Shown here one piece after another: positions 24,313 to 33,222 of a DNA stretch of 64,000 bases. Below the pieces are notes generated by a model. That model saw only the letters and a list, made by a program, of their open reading frames with translations. It was not told the DNA's origin and did no database searches. The stretch is taken from positions 310,001-374,000 of the forward strand of contig CAWKDD010000003.1 in the NCBI GenBank assembly GCA_963848335.1. Direction: 5' to 3'. Made by a program: the position numbers and the translations under genes. The stretch's first letter is position 1, and each line of letters opens with the position of its first letter. Source of the DNA: Chersky-840 sp963848335. Lineage in GTDB: Bacteria > Actinomycetota > Acidimicrobiia > Acidimicrobiales > UBA8190.

Positions 24313-25545
24313 GTGGACCTGAGCTACCCGCCCGAAGCCGAGGCCATGCGCAAGGAGGTCCGGGGCTGGTTGGAAGACAACCTCCCCCGGGGTTGGTTCG
24401 AGCCCGGGTTCGAGCTGACAGGAGCCGAACGCGACGCCTTCAACGCCGATTGGGTCCGCAGGCTCCGCGAGGGGGGATGGATCTGTGCGTCGTGGCCCAA
24501 GGAGTACGGCGGCAAGGGGTTGTCGCTGATCGAGCAGGTCGTGCTCAACGAGGAGTTCGCCCGGGCCATGGCGCCCATGCGCGCCGATTTCTTCGGCGAC
24601 ACATTGGTGGGCCCGACCATCTTGCAGTGGGGAACCGAGGAGCAGAAGCAGGAGTTCATCCCTAAGATCCTGGACGGCACCATCTCGTGGTGCCAGGGGT
24701 TCTCCGAACCCGACGCCGGCAGCGACCTGGCCTCGCTCACCACACGCGCCGATCTCGACGGTGACGAGTGGGTGATCCAGGGCCAGAAGGTCTGGACGAC
24801 GCAGGCCCAATTCGCCGACTACATCTTCCTTCTCGCCCGCACCGACCCCGACGCGCCCAAGCATCAGGGGATCTCCTATCTCCTGGTTCCCATGAAGCAA
24901 CCCGGGATCGAGGTCCGACCCATCCGGCAGATCGACGGATCATCCGAATTCAACGAGGTGTTCTTCTCGGGCGCCCGCTGTCCCCGGAAGAACGTGGTGG
25001 GAGGCGAGCACAACGGGTGGAAGGTGGCGATGACGACGCTCGGATTCGAGCGCGGTGCGTCTTCGACCACGGGACACCGGCGCTTCGCCCGGGAGCTCGA
25101 CCACGTCATCGACGACGCCAGGCGCACGGGACGCAGCACCGACGCCGAGGTCCGCCAGGGGCTGGCCCGGGCATGGTCCAAGGTCAAGATCATGCAGATC
25201 AACGGCTACCGGTCCCTGACCGACGCCCTCAACGGGACCAAGCACGCCGCCGCGCTCGGTGCGACCCACAAGATGTTCTGGTCGGAGTACCACCGTGAGG
25301 TCATGAACCTCGCCATGGACATCCTCGGCCTCGAGGGACAGGTCCTTACCGGCTCGGAGCACGACGACGGCGAGCTCATCCGCCCCAGGCGTGGGGCGGT
25401 GGACTACCCGGTGGGTGACCTTCAGGCGTCGTTCTTCTTCAGTCGCTCCGAGACCATCTGGGGTGGCACGGCCGAGATCCAGCGCAACATCGTGGGAGAG
25501 CGGGTCCTCGGGCTCCCCAAGGAGCCCAAGCCCTCCCCGACCTGA
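24313..25545 (+). CDS. Acyl-CoA dehydrogenase family flavoprotein
   Basis: A 410-residue FAD enzyme that would introduce a trans-2,3 double bond into an acyl-CoA and pass electrons to ETF. Visible motifs are the FAD/substrate loop QGFSEPDAGSDLASL, VWTTQAQFADY and the C-terminal signature WGGTAEIQRNIVGERVLGLP. An N-terminal helical domain (MRKEVRGWLEDNLP) is typical of the FadE group in actinobacteria. GTG 24313 has TACGTT (24301-24306) 6 nt upstream. The chain-length class cannot be read from sequence. Confidence 0.9.
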   Translation: MDLSYPPEAEAMRKEVRGWLEDNLPRGWFEPGFELTGAERDAFNADWVRRLREGGWICASWPKEYGGKGLSLIEQVVLNEEFARAMAPMRADFFGDTLVGPTILQWGTEEQKQEFIPKILDGTISWCQGFSEPDAGSDLASLTTRADLDGDEWVIQGQKVWTTQAQFADYIFLLARTDPDAPKHQGISYLLVPMKQPGIEVRPIRQIDGSSEFNEVFFSGARCPRKNVVGGEHNGWKVAMTTLGFERGASSTTGHRRFARELDHVIDDARRTGRSTDAEVRQGLARAWSKVKIMQINGYRSLTDALNGTKHAAALGATHKMFWSEYHREVMNLAMDILGLEGQVLTGSEHDDGELIRPRRGAVDYPVGDLQASFFFSRSETIWGGTAEIQRNIVGERVLGLPKEPKPSPT

Positions 25546-25560
25546 ACCGGGTGCACGGGC

Positions 25561-26869
25561 TCAGGCGACCCCGAGCTCGGTGCCAGGAGCGGCCTCGTCC
25601 ACGGCCGGCGCCATCGCCGCGATGCGGCGGTGTTCGTGGCGGTGACGCAGCATGGTCACCGTCGAAGCCACCAGCGTCGCCACCGCGCCCACGAGAAGAG
25701 CGACGCGCGGGCTCGAGGTCTGCGAGATCCAACCCACCAGCGGTGCCCCGATGGGAGTGGTGCCGAGGAATCCCATGGCATACAGAGCCATCACCCGCCC
25801 CCGCATGGTCGGCTCCACCTGGAGCTGGATCGTGGAGTTGGCGGTGGCGATGAAGGCGATGGAGAGCCCGCCCATGAACACGAGAAGCACGCATGCGGCG
25901 AGCAGCGTCGGTGACAGGGCGACGGCAGCGATCATCACGCTGAAGGCGATGCCCACGCCGGTCAGCCGGTGGATGTTGGGACTTCCCCGGTTGGCGACGA
26001 TCAACCCACCGACGACCGCACCTCCGGCCATGAGCGAGGTGAGCAAGGCGAAGGTCCCCGCGCCCCCGTGGAAGGTCTCCTGCGCGAGCAACGGGAGGAT
26101 CACCGTGAAGTTGTAGGCGAGAAGCCCGACCACGAAGACGAGCATCAGCGGGTCCCGCAGGTTCGGGGTACGCCATGCGTAGCGCAGCCCCTCGCGCAAC
26201 TGGCCCTTGGCCCGCGCCACGCGCTGGGCGGGGTGGAGGTCGGCCCGGTGCATCAACATCAGGGCCACGATGACCGCCACGTAGCTCGCCGAGTTGACGA
26301 GGAAGCAGACCGCCAGGCCGACGGTGGCGATCAGGACGCCCCCGATGGCGGGCCCGATGACCCGAGCGCCGTTCATGACGATGCTGTTCAAGCTCACCGC
26401 GTTGGGCAGGTCGCTCTTGCCCACCATCTCGATGACGAAGGTCTGGCGGGCGGGGTTGTCGAACATGTTCACGACTCCCAGGAGCAACGACAGCAGGTAC
26501 ACCTCCCAAAGGTGTGCCGATCCCGCCGGCCCGTGGCCCACGAGCACCAGGAGCCCGAGGAGGAGCGCAAGACAGCCCGCCGAGGCCTGGGTGGTGACCA
26601 ACAGGCGCCGCTTGTCGACTCGATCGGCGACCAACCCGCCCCAGGCGCCGAACAGGAGCATGGGGAGGAACTGCAAAGCCAATGTGATCCCGAGGTCGAC
26701 GCCCCGTTGGCTCTGGGGAGCCAGGTAGTGCACCACGAGCCAGGCCAGCGCGACGCTCTGCATCCAGGTGCCGCTCACCGAGATGATCTGCCCGGTGAAG
26801 TACAGCCGGTAATTCGCGCGTGTGCATGGACCGGAACGTCGTGTCCGCCACGCGACGCAGCCGCGTCAT
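25561..26869 (-). CDS. MFS transporter (drug-exporter type) with an N-terminal single-base frameshift
   Basis: About 435 residues after repair, with 10-12 membrane segments. The longest open stretch begins at GTG 26778, but it lacks the usual first segment. In another frame an ATG at 26869 overlaps the MarR stop (ATGA) and reads MTRLRRVADTTFRSMHTR; then NYRLYFTGQIISVSGTWMQ follows in the main frame. R-NYR-LYF-GQ-S-GTWMQ is the standard start of this MFS family, so one extra base lies within 26815-26820. Motif A-like GGLVADRVDKRR is present. Probably exports a toxic compound under MarR control. Confidence 0.82.
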
Positions 26870-27408
26870 GGCTGTTGCACCATGTGCTCGAGCAGCGCAA
26901 CGACGTCCCCGAGCGCGGCCCGTTCGTCGGCGGAGAGCCCCCGCAGGCGCCGTACCAGGTATGCGTTGCGCAGCGAGCGGCTGCGAGCCAGGGTGCGGCG
27001 TCCCTCGGCGGTGAGCTTCACCCGCACGATGCGCCGGTCGGTTTCGCTCTCTTGGCGCAGGACCAACCCGGCGGTCTCGAGCCCCACCACGATCTTGGTC
27101 ATGCTCGGGGGCTGCACCTGCTCCCAGGAGGCGAGCTCCCCCAGAGTGGGGGTGCCCAGGCGCTCCACGGTGGCCAGGGCCGAGACCTGCGACGAGGTCA
27201 CGCCGCCCGCCACCTGTTGCCGGAGCCGGCGCGACAGGCGCAGGATCGCCAGTCGAAGCCGGGCCGCCATCTCGGCATCGGAACCCCCGGAATCCGCCCG
27301 GCCCGTGTCGGGGCTCGGTCGAGGACCCGAGCCGGCGTCATGCTCGGTGGCGGATCCGGTGGGGGGAGGGCGCTTCGGCCCCGGCGTGCCCTCGGCGATC
27401 GTGGTCAT
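26866..27408 (-). CDS. MarR family transcriptional regulator
   Basis: A 180-residue winged-helix dimeric repressor. A 45-residue Pro/Gly/Ser-rich N-terminal tail precedes the MarR fold. The HTH region is LGTPTLGELASWEQVQPPSMTKIV; the wing is RQESETDRRIVRVKLTAEG, with the conserved D-R signature. It overlaps the MFS start by 4 bp, the classic MarR-efflux arrangement. TAGACT on the minus strand (plus-strand 27417-27422) lies 8 nt before the ATG, and palindromic sequences cover this promoter. Confidence 0.92.
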   Translation of the reverse strand: MTTIAEGTPGPKRPPPTGSATEHDAGSGPRPSPDTGRADSGGSDAEMAARLRLAILRLSRRLRQQVAGGVTSSQVSALATVERLGTPTLGELASWEQVQPPSMTKIVVGLETAGLVLRQESETDRRIVRVKLTAEGRRTLARSRSLRNAYLVRRLRGLSADERAALGDVVALLEHMVQQP

Positions 27409-27416
27409 TGTTCACC

Positions 27417-27440
27417 AGTCTAATTAGTTTTCCTAAGGAA
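27417..27440. promoter_or_regulatory. Probable MarR operator overlapping the marR promoter
   Basis: An AT-rich island in GC-rich DNA. It contains the 8-bp palindrome CTAATTAG (27420-27427), TTAG/CTAA arms 5 bp apart (27424-27436) and TTCC/GGAA arms around TAA (27430-27440). The minus-strand -10 TAGACT lies at its edge. It separates marR from the divergent AidB-like gene, so both could be regulated. Confidence 0.6.
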
Positions 27441-27491
27441 TGTGCCGGGGGGCCCGGCCAGTTGGCCGTCCCGCCGCCGTAGCATCAGAGG

Positions 27492-29258
27492 ATGCTTCCC
27501 GACTACGCCGAATTCGACCAGGCCGCCGGATTGGACTGGTACTCCCTGGACCCCAACCTTCGTGCCCTGCTGGACCGGCACCTCCCCGATCCCGACGAGC
27601 GCTCCCTGGCGGAGGAGCACGTGGGCCGATTCGGCGCCCTCGTGGGCCGGGTCATCGCACCCCGGGCCGAGGTGACCGACAAGCACGGGCCGGTCCTGCG
27701 CCGCTACGACCGCTGGGGGGAGGAGGTCGACGAGATCGTCCACCATCCGAACTGGACCCGGAACAAGGCGGACCTGGTGCGCAACGGCTTCGTCAGCCTG
27801 GAGGCGGTGGCGGGCCGCCCCGTCCCCGGCGTCGTGACCGCCTCGGTTTCGTACCTGGTGTCTCAGGCCGAGACGGCGATCTACTGCGGTCTGGGCATGA
27901 CGTCGGGAGCCGCCGACATCGTGGAGCGCTACGCCCCTGCCGCTGCCCGTGAGGAGCTGCTGGGGCGGCTGCGCAGCACCGACGCCGACGTGGCCTGGGA
28001 GGGCGGGATGTTCCTGACCGAGCGCCAGGGCGGCAGCGACGTAGGGGCCAACACCACTCGCGCCGTGCAAGACGGCGACGAATGGCTGTTGTCGGGGGAG
28101 AAGCACTTCTGCTCCAACGTCGATGCCGAGGTGTTCATCGTCCTGGCGCGCCCCGAGGGCGCCCGGGCGGGGAGCCGGGGGCTCGCCACTTACATCGTGC
28201 CGCGCATCCTTCCCGACGGGAGGGCCAACGGCTTCAGGATCAAGCGCCTCAAGCCCAAGCTCGGGACGGTCGGCGTGCCCACCGGCGAGGTGGAGCTCGA
28301 CGGCGCCCGGGCGTGGTTGGCGGGTGGAGCGGGGGCGCTCGACGCCCGCGACGTCACCGACGCGGCGCGCGACGGACGAGGCATCAACCGGATGATGGAG
28401 ATGGTCAACGGGAGCCGGTTCGGCGTGGCGCTCATGGGACTGGGCATCCATCGCCGCTCGTTCCTCGAAGCGGCCATCTACGCGGCGCGGCGCTCGCAAT
28501 TCGGGAACCGCATCGACAGTTACCCGCTCGTGCGGGAGACCCTTGTCGACATGCTCGTGGACCTCGAGGCGGGAATGGCCGCCACCTACGAATGCGCGGC
28601 GGCCACCCGTGGGGCCCAGGACGCCGAATCGGGCCGGCTGGTGCGACGCATCCTCGTGCCGCTGGCCAAGATGCGTTGCACGCGCATGGCGCTGTGGGCC
28701 GCGTCGACGGGCCTCGAGGTCCTGGGCGGCAACGGGTACATGGAGGACTGGCCCATGGCACGCCAGCTTCGTGACGCCCAGTGCCACACCATCTGGGAGG
28801 GTGCGGAGAACATCTTGTGCATCGACGTGCGCCGGGCCATGCGAGGGGAGCAGGCGCACGTCGCCCTGCTGGCACGCGCCGAGCAAGCACTCGAGACGGG
28901 CTCGGGCCACAAGGTGCTGGCCGGCGCACTGGACACGGTGGCGGCGTCGCTGCGCGACACCCGGATGGCGGTCTCCTATCTCGAGGGTGCACCCGACGAC
29001 ATGGCGTTGCTGCACAGCCGGCGCTTCGCCGAGCTCCTCGCCGACACGGTGGAGGGCGCCTTGCTCGTCGAGGAGGCGGCGTGGGCTCTGGACCGCACCG
29101 GCGACGCCCGCAAAGCGGCCGTCGCCCGGCGCTTCGTGGCCCGGCGGCTGGCGACCCCGGCGCTCCGAGGGATCACGGACCCCGACCGCTCGGTCCTCGA
29201 CCTGTTCGAACCGCTCGTGCGCTACGGGTCGATCGAGGAGTCCGATCTCGCGGCCTGA
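27492..29258 (+). CDS. AidB-like acyl-CoA dehydrogenase
   Basis: A 588-residue flavoprotein, longer than ordinary acyl-CoA dehydrogenases because of an AidB-type N-terminal extension and C-terminal helical domain. Motifs include FLTERQGGSDVGANTT, LGTVGVPTGEVEL, GGNGYMEDWPMARQLRDAQ and IWEGAENILCIDVRRAM. AidB relatives include DNA-alkylation-protective flavoproteins and acyl-CoA oxidising enzymes; DNA binding cannot be inferred here. ATG 27492 has TAGCAT (27480-27485) 6 nt upstream. Confidence 0.9.
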   Translation: MLPDYAEFDQAAGLDWYSLDPNLRALLDRHLPDPDERSLAEEHVGRFGALVGRVIAPRAEVTDKHGPVLRRYDRWGEEVDEIVHHPNWTRNKADLVRNGFVSLEAVAGRPVPGVVTASVSYLVSQAETAIYCGLGMTSGAADIVERYAPAAAREELLGRLRSTDADVAWEGGMFLTERQGGSDVGANTTRAVQDGDEWLLSGEKHFCSNVDAEVFIVLARPEGARAGSRGLATYIVPRILPDGRANGFRIKRLKPKLGTVGVPTGEVELDGARAWLAGGAGALDARDVTDAARDGRGINRMMEMVNGSRFGVALMGLGIHRRSFLEAAIYAARRSQFGNRIDSYPLVRETLVDMLVDLEAGMAATYECAAATRGAQDAESGRLVRRILVPLAKMRCTRMALWAASTGLEVLGGNGYMEDWPMARQLRDAQCHTIWEGAENILCIDVRRAMRGEQAHVALLARAEQALETGSGHKVLAGALDTVAASLRDTRMAVSYLEGAPDDMALLHSRRFAELLADTVEGALLVEEAAWALDRTGDARKAAVARRFVARRLATPALRGITDPDRSVLDLFEPLVRYGSIEESDLAA

Positions 29259-29283
29259 AGGCGGCCCCTCTCGGACCTCCTCG

Positions 29284-29631
29284 TCAAGCCCACCCCAATT
29301 CCTCCAGGCGAGGATCGCTGATGCCGAAGTGATGGGCGACCTCGTGGATCACGGTCTTGCGCACCAGGGCGACGACCTCCGCCTCGGTCGAGCACGCCCC
29401 GCAGATCTCGTCCTGGTACAAGGTGATGCGGTCGGGCATGGCTCCGCTGTAGCTCTGCGGGCCACGCTTGGTCAGTGGGATTCCCTGGTAGAGCCCGAAC
29501 AAGGGGCGTCCCGCCGCTCGGTCCTCCACGAGCACGGCGACATTCTCCATCTCGGTGCCGAGCTCGGGGGGCAGCGAGTCGAGTGCATCGGCGACGAGCT
29601 CCTCGAAGCGTGGGCGCGAGACCACGAACAT
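29284..29631 (-). CDS. Minimal zincin-like metallopeptidase family protein
   Basis: A 115-residue protein. The C-terminal half carries HEVAHHFGI, the HExxHxxG(I) zinc motif, preceded by DRITLYQDEIC. This is the small zincin family common in actinobacteria, whose substrates are unknown. The N-terminus begins MFVVSRPRFEELV. I prefer ATG 29631 over GTG 29640 because TACGGT lies 7 nt upstream of the ATG and overlaps the GTG. No signal peptide, so probably cytoplasmic. Confidence 0.85.
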   Translation of the reverse strand: MFVVSRPRFEELVADALDSLPPELGTEMENVAVLVEDRAAGRPLFGLYQGIPLTKRGPQSYSGAMPDRITLYQDEICGACSTEAEVVALVRKTVIHEVAHHFGISDPRLEELGWA

Positions 29632-29701
29632 GGAAGGCACCGTAGTGCGCCGATGGCCGCCGCCACCGAGCGGACGTCTCCGAGCGGGCTGCGTGGTGGG
29701 G

Positions 29702-30403
29702 CTATGACTTCAGGGTTGCGTCGAAGAAGGCGACGATGCGCCTGCGGGCGTCCAAAGCCGAGGGGTCGTGGTACCCGCCGCCCATGAGCTTCCCCGCCAC
29801 CGCGAACAGGGCACTGTCGTGGTCGTTGAGAAAGGAATGACCCGCCTCGGGATACTCCTTCACGTCGTGGTCCACACCGTTCGCCGTGAGTGCCCGCTCC
29901 AGTTTGGCCGCGGCACCGCGCAGCGTCCGATCCTTGGCGCCGAAGCTGCCGACGATGGGACAGGCTCCGGACAAGAAGCTCTCGGCGTCCTTGGGGACCT
30001 GACCGTAGTTGACGCTCGACACCGCGAATCCGTGGCCCGGGGCCAGCAGCAGGGCGAACCCGCCGCCCATGCAATAGCCGATGACACCGATCCGGCCTGT
30101 ACAGTCGTCGCGCCCGGCCAACCAGGTGCGCACCGCTTCGATGTCGTCGAACGCCCTCCCTTTGCGGGCCCGCAGGTCGCCGAAGATCGAGCGCAGGCAC
30201 ACCATCTTCTTCCCCCAGTGGAACAAGTCCGGTGCGACGGCCAGGTATCCCTCGCCCGCCAACCAGTTGGCCTGGTTCTTGACGTCTTGGCTCATGCCCA
30301 GCGCGTCATGGATGACCACGACACCGGGCCAGGGACCCGGATCCGGCGGAGTCGCCAGGTAGGCAGGTACCTCGCCGTGGGTGGGAACGTTCACGTCGAC
30401 CAT
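29702..30403 (-). CDS. Dienelactone hydrolase family protein
   Basis: A 233-residue alpha/beta hydrolase. The nucleophile is Cys111 in GYCMGGG, with Asp158 (AKDRT) and His189 (EAGHSF) in the expected triad positions. Cysteine as nucleophile separates this family from serine esterases. Classic members open dienelactones to maleylacetate; broader members hydrolyse varied esters. ATG 30403 has a GGAGGTGAG site directly upstream. No other aromatic-degradation gene is adjacent. Confidence 0.9.
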   Translation of the reverse strand: MVDVNVPTHGEVPAYLATPPDPGPWPGVVVIHDALGMSQDVKNQANWLAGEGYLAVAPDLFHWGKKMVCLRSIFGDLRARKGRAFDDIEAVRTWLAGRDDCTGRIGVIGYCMGGGFALLLAPGHGFAVSSVNYGQVPKDAESFLSGACPIVGSFGAKDRTLRGAAAKLERALTANGVDHDVKEYPEAGHSFLNDHDSALFAVAGKLMGGGYHDPSALDARRRIVAFFDATLKS

Positions 30404-30514
30404 CTCTCACCTCCGACACTGCCTCACAGGCACGGTGCACCAAGGTGATCCCGCTGCGAGGCCAGGCCAAGGATGCGCGCGTCCGTTGCCCGGATGCAAA
30501 CCCCCGGCGGGCGA

Positions 30515-30733
30515 CTACGACTCCCGATGTTGGCGGCGCCAACCGAGCTTCTTGCCCCGCACCCGAGGGGCCACCGCCACCATGTGCAGAGAACAGTGCT
30601 CGCCCTCGTTGTAGATCGACAGGCGAGTGCTGCAACCCGGCTCCGCGCACACCCTCCCCTGAGCGAATTTCCGCGGAGGTCGATCGTGGTCGTTGGGAAA
30701 TTCCCCGGTGACCGTCTCCGTGTGCAAATGCAT
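30515..30733 (-). CDS. Small protein with Cys/His cluster (VCAEPGCSTRLSIYN)
   Basis: A 72-residue protein. The second half has CAEPGCSTRLSIYNEGEHCSLH, giving C-x4-C and C-x2-H pairs likely to bind zinc. Similar CxxxGCxTRLSxYN...CxxH proteins occur widely in actinobacteria next to regulatory genes, without known function. Start ATG 30733 is chosen because GGAGGGGGAG lies directly upstream; the frame stays open to 30796. A C-terminal basic stretch (RVRGKKLGWRR) suggests nucleic-acid contact. A WhiB gene lies upstream on the same strand. Confidence 0.7.
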   Translation of the reverse strand: MHLHTETVTGEFPNDHDRPPRKFAQGRVCAEPGCSTRLSIYNEGEHCSLHMVAVAPRVRGKKLGWRRQHRES

Positions 30734-30781
30734 CTGCTCCCCCTCCGAAAGCCGTCCAGGTCGAAAGACACAGACGGCACC

Positions 30782-30812
30782 ACCTATGAAAGACATCTGG
30801 CGTCGAGCCAGA
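30782..30812 (-). promoter_or_regulatory. Possible promoter/operator of the small Cys/His protein
   Basis: On the minus strand an inverted repeat TCTGGC-N5-GCCAGA (plus-strand 30796-30812) is followed by CATAGGT (plus-strand 30782-30788), about 50 nt before ATG 30733. The same heptamer precedes whiB (31290-31296) and the Cys-rich gene at 2409 (2316-2322). Confidence 0.35.
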
Positions 30813-30899
30813 GATCGGGTCGGGCCCGACCACGGCTCTGGTTACCGATGGACCGGCTACCGCCTGCACGGCGGTGGTCTGCCAGCCCGAAGGGAAGCT

Positions 30900-31217
30900 T
30901 CAGCGGTGACCGACAGAAGTGAGCGCGCCCGACGAAGGGCCTCGACAGGGCGCGTCGGCGGGTTCGTGGTCTTTGGCTTCGGCACGGAGGCTCGGGACGA
31001 TCCCCCGACGCAGGAGCCTTTGTCGCTCACGCTCCGATGCGCCACCCCACACGCCTTCGTCGATCCTGTTGTCCAGCGCATACTGCAGGCACGGGAGCGC
31101 TACCGCGCATTGTGCGCAGATCCGTTGCGCGGCCAGCACCCCGACCCCGTCGCTCGGGAAGAACAACCCGGCGTCCATGCCTTTGCATCTGCTTCGACTC
31201 ATCCACTCGGTGTCCAT
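30900..31217 (-). CDS. WhiB family [4Fe-4S] transcriptional regulator
   Basis: A 105-residue WhiB-like protein. Four cluster-binding cysteines are present: C11 (SRCKG), C34 and C37 (ICAQC) and C43 (PCLQYA). The GVWGG turn and the basic SERERQRLLRR helix for DNA/sigma contact follow. WhiB proteins bind region 4 of the primary sigma factor and respond to NO, O2 or redox. I start at MDTEWMSRSR (31217), preceded by GGGGGTG; the frame continues upstream to 31313. The C-terminal tail after residue 75 is variable. This family is confined to Actinomycetota and their phages. Confidence 0.92.
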   Translation of the reverse strand: MDTEWMSRSRCKGMDAGLFFPSDGVGVLAAQRICAQCAVALPCLQYALDNRIDEGVWGGASERERQRLLRRGIVPSLRAEAKDHEPADAPCRGPSSGALTSVGHR

Positions 31218-31370
31218 CTGCACCCCCGTAGCGAACCGGGCCGTTTCGCCGACTCCGTGACCCGATTCGAACGCTCCGTGCTTCGAAGTACCTATGAGGG
31301 ATCTGTGGAGCATCTGTGAATGGCGAGCCCGGGACGCGGGGTCTCGACAGGTGCAGACGGGGGCGACGAC

Positions 31371-33057
31371 CTACCGGGGGATGGGAGAGAAGCCGATCGA
31401 CGACACCCGCACGGGGTGGGACCAGACGAGGACTCGGTACGTGCCCACGACGTAGGTGCGAGTCACGGGCCCGAACGTCGCGGCTGCGGTGGCGGCGTCG
31501 ACACCCCCCCACGGTCGGCCCGAGTCGAACACGAGGAATTGGAAGGACTGGTTCGTGTACCAACTCGAGGTCGACTGTCTCCCGTAGCGCACGACCCTGC
31601 CCTGGGGGGTGGTGATCACCGGGCGGACCTTCACCGAATTCTGCGGTGCCCACCGTGGTGACCGAGGCGCTCCAGTAGTCGCCTATGCCCTGATCGAGGT
31701 GATGGGCCTCGAGGAACTGCCCGAGCTGTGCATAGGGCCGGGCCGGGGGCGGAGCGGTGACATTGAAGCAGAGCGCGGCCACGAGGGCCGCCACCGCGGC
31801 GAGGAGCACAGGGGACCCAGCTCGCCGACGGCGCGCCGAAGCTGCGGCGGCGAGCCGTCCCATCATCCTTCCGGCCAGAACGGAGCCGAAGATGACAGCG
31901 GCGGTGAGGTATCGCATGAATTGTTGATCGGTGCTGCTCGTCAGAACGACGAACACGACGATGTCGGCCACCAACGCCATGACCAGAAGATCATCGAGGC
32001 GCCAGGCCCTGGCACAACCCTCAGACGGAGAAGACCCGCGCATCAGCCCCAGCACGAGGGATCGCAGTGCCCCGATGACCCCCGCCACCACGACGAGCAG
32101 ACCCAGGACGTGCACGGCTTGGAGCGGTGCGGGAACGCCACCGCTGGTGAAACCGGCATTGCCCACACCGAGCATGTCGGCTCCCCACGTGGCCACCCGC
32201 CCCAGGTTTCCCAGCATCTCGGATGCCGAGGCCTTGGGATGACTGGTGGCCACGGAGAAGGTCCCCACCGCGGTGGCAATCGCACGAACGACCCACGTGA
32301 CGATCAGGCCGGCGCCGGCCGCGCTCAGCGCGGGTACGCCGGAGCGCCAGCTCCGGGCGCGGAGCATGGCAACCACTCCCGCCGCGCAGGCGGGAACGAT
32401 GCCCAGCGCGATCATCAGGAAGTCCCCGAGAGCACCCGCAGCGAAGAAGCACACGGCCACGACCCAACCCCGTCCCACACGCCCCGATCGCAGTCCGGCG
32501 AAGGCGACGAGACACCACAACGCCGTCCCGACATGCAGCGGGCCTCGAAGGAGGAACAGCGACAGGACATGGCTGGGGAGACCGAGCAGGACCAGCACCG
32601 TGGCGGCGGCGGCGAAGCCGGCCATTCCCCGGCGCCCGTCACGTGCGAGCCATGCGCCCATGAAGATCACCGACGCGCCGACCACGGCCGGGACCAATTG
32701 AAGAAGCACGCCACGCACTCCGGTGACGAATTCGATGACCATGTAGAAGGGCGCGTCGACCGTCCAGAACGAGTCCAGGGACAGTGCCCAACCGTGGAGC
32801 ATCACGTTGCCGCCGGCCATCGACTGACCTTCGAGGACCGCGGTTGCACCGTCGGAGTCCCCGGTCACGTTGTGCACGGACGCGGTGTAGAGGAGCGCGA
32901 CCAGCGCCGCGAAAGCTGCCAGGCCGACCACCACGACGAGGACGCGAGCTCCTCGTCGCTTCCCCAGATCCGGGGCAGGGACCGGTGGCGAAAGCGACGA
33001 GGTCCTGATCTCGGTCGACGTCACCTCACGGATGACCTTCGGCACCGGCGGGACCAC
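31371..33057 (-). CDS. Polytopic membrane protein of unknown function with apparent frameshift
   Basis: About 561 residues after repair. An N-terminal cytoplasmic tail is followed by a membrane segment (RVLVVVVGLAAFAALVAL), a periplasmic loop with MAGGNVMLHGWALS, and some eight further hydrophobic segments. This looks like a GT-C-type or polymerase-like envelope protein, but no catalytic motif is certain. After VTTVGTAEF the frame must skip one base (CC at 31634-31635) to reach VKVRPVITTPQGRVVRYG and a soluble C-terminal domain ending at 31371. A leaderless-type ATG at 33073 (TACCGT 6 nt upstream) is out of frame by one base as well, so a second indel near the start is possible. Confidence 0.65.
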
Positions 33058-33222
33058 CGGAGCGACGCGTCATGGCGCAACGGTAGCGACTGCTCCACCC
33101 GGTCGCCCGTCTTGCGCCAAGGAACCGGGACCGAGGCGCTCAGGGTGTCGGATCACCTGTGGAATCGTCCCTGCCCCACGCCCGTGGATGCCTCCCCACC
33201 CAGGGATCGACATACTTAGCGG

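Noticed and set aside
25439..26869. Minus-strand ORF of 476 codons starting MTRLRRVADTT as one protein
   Set aside because: Only its first 18 codons belong to the MFS protein; the rest is a shadow frame following the extra base near 26815.
31027..31370. C-terminal extension of the 33-kb membrane protein into the whiB region
   Set aside because: It is Arg/Gly-rich shadow translation antisense-frame to WhiB; the natural end is at 31371 in the shifted frame.
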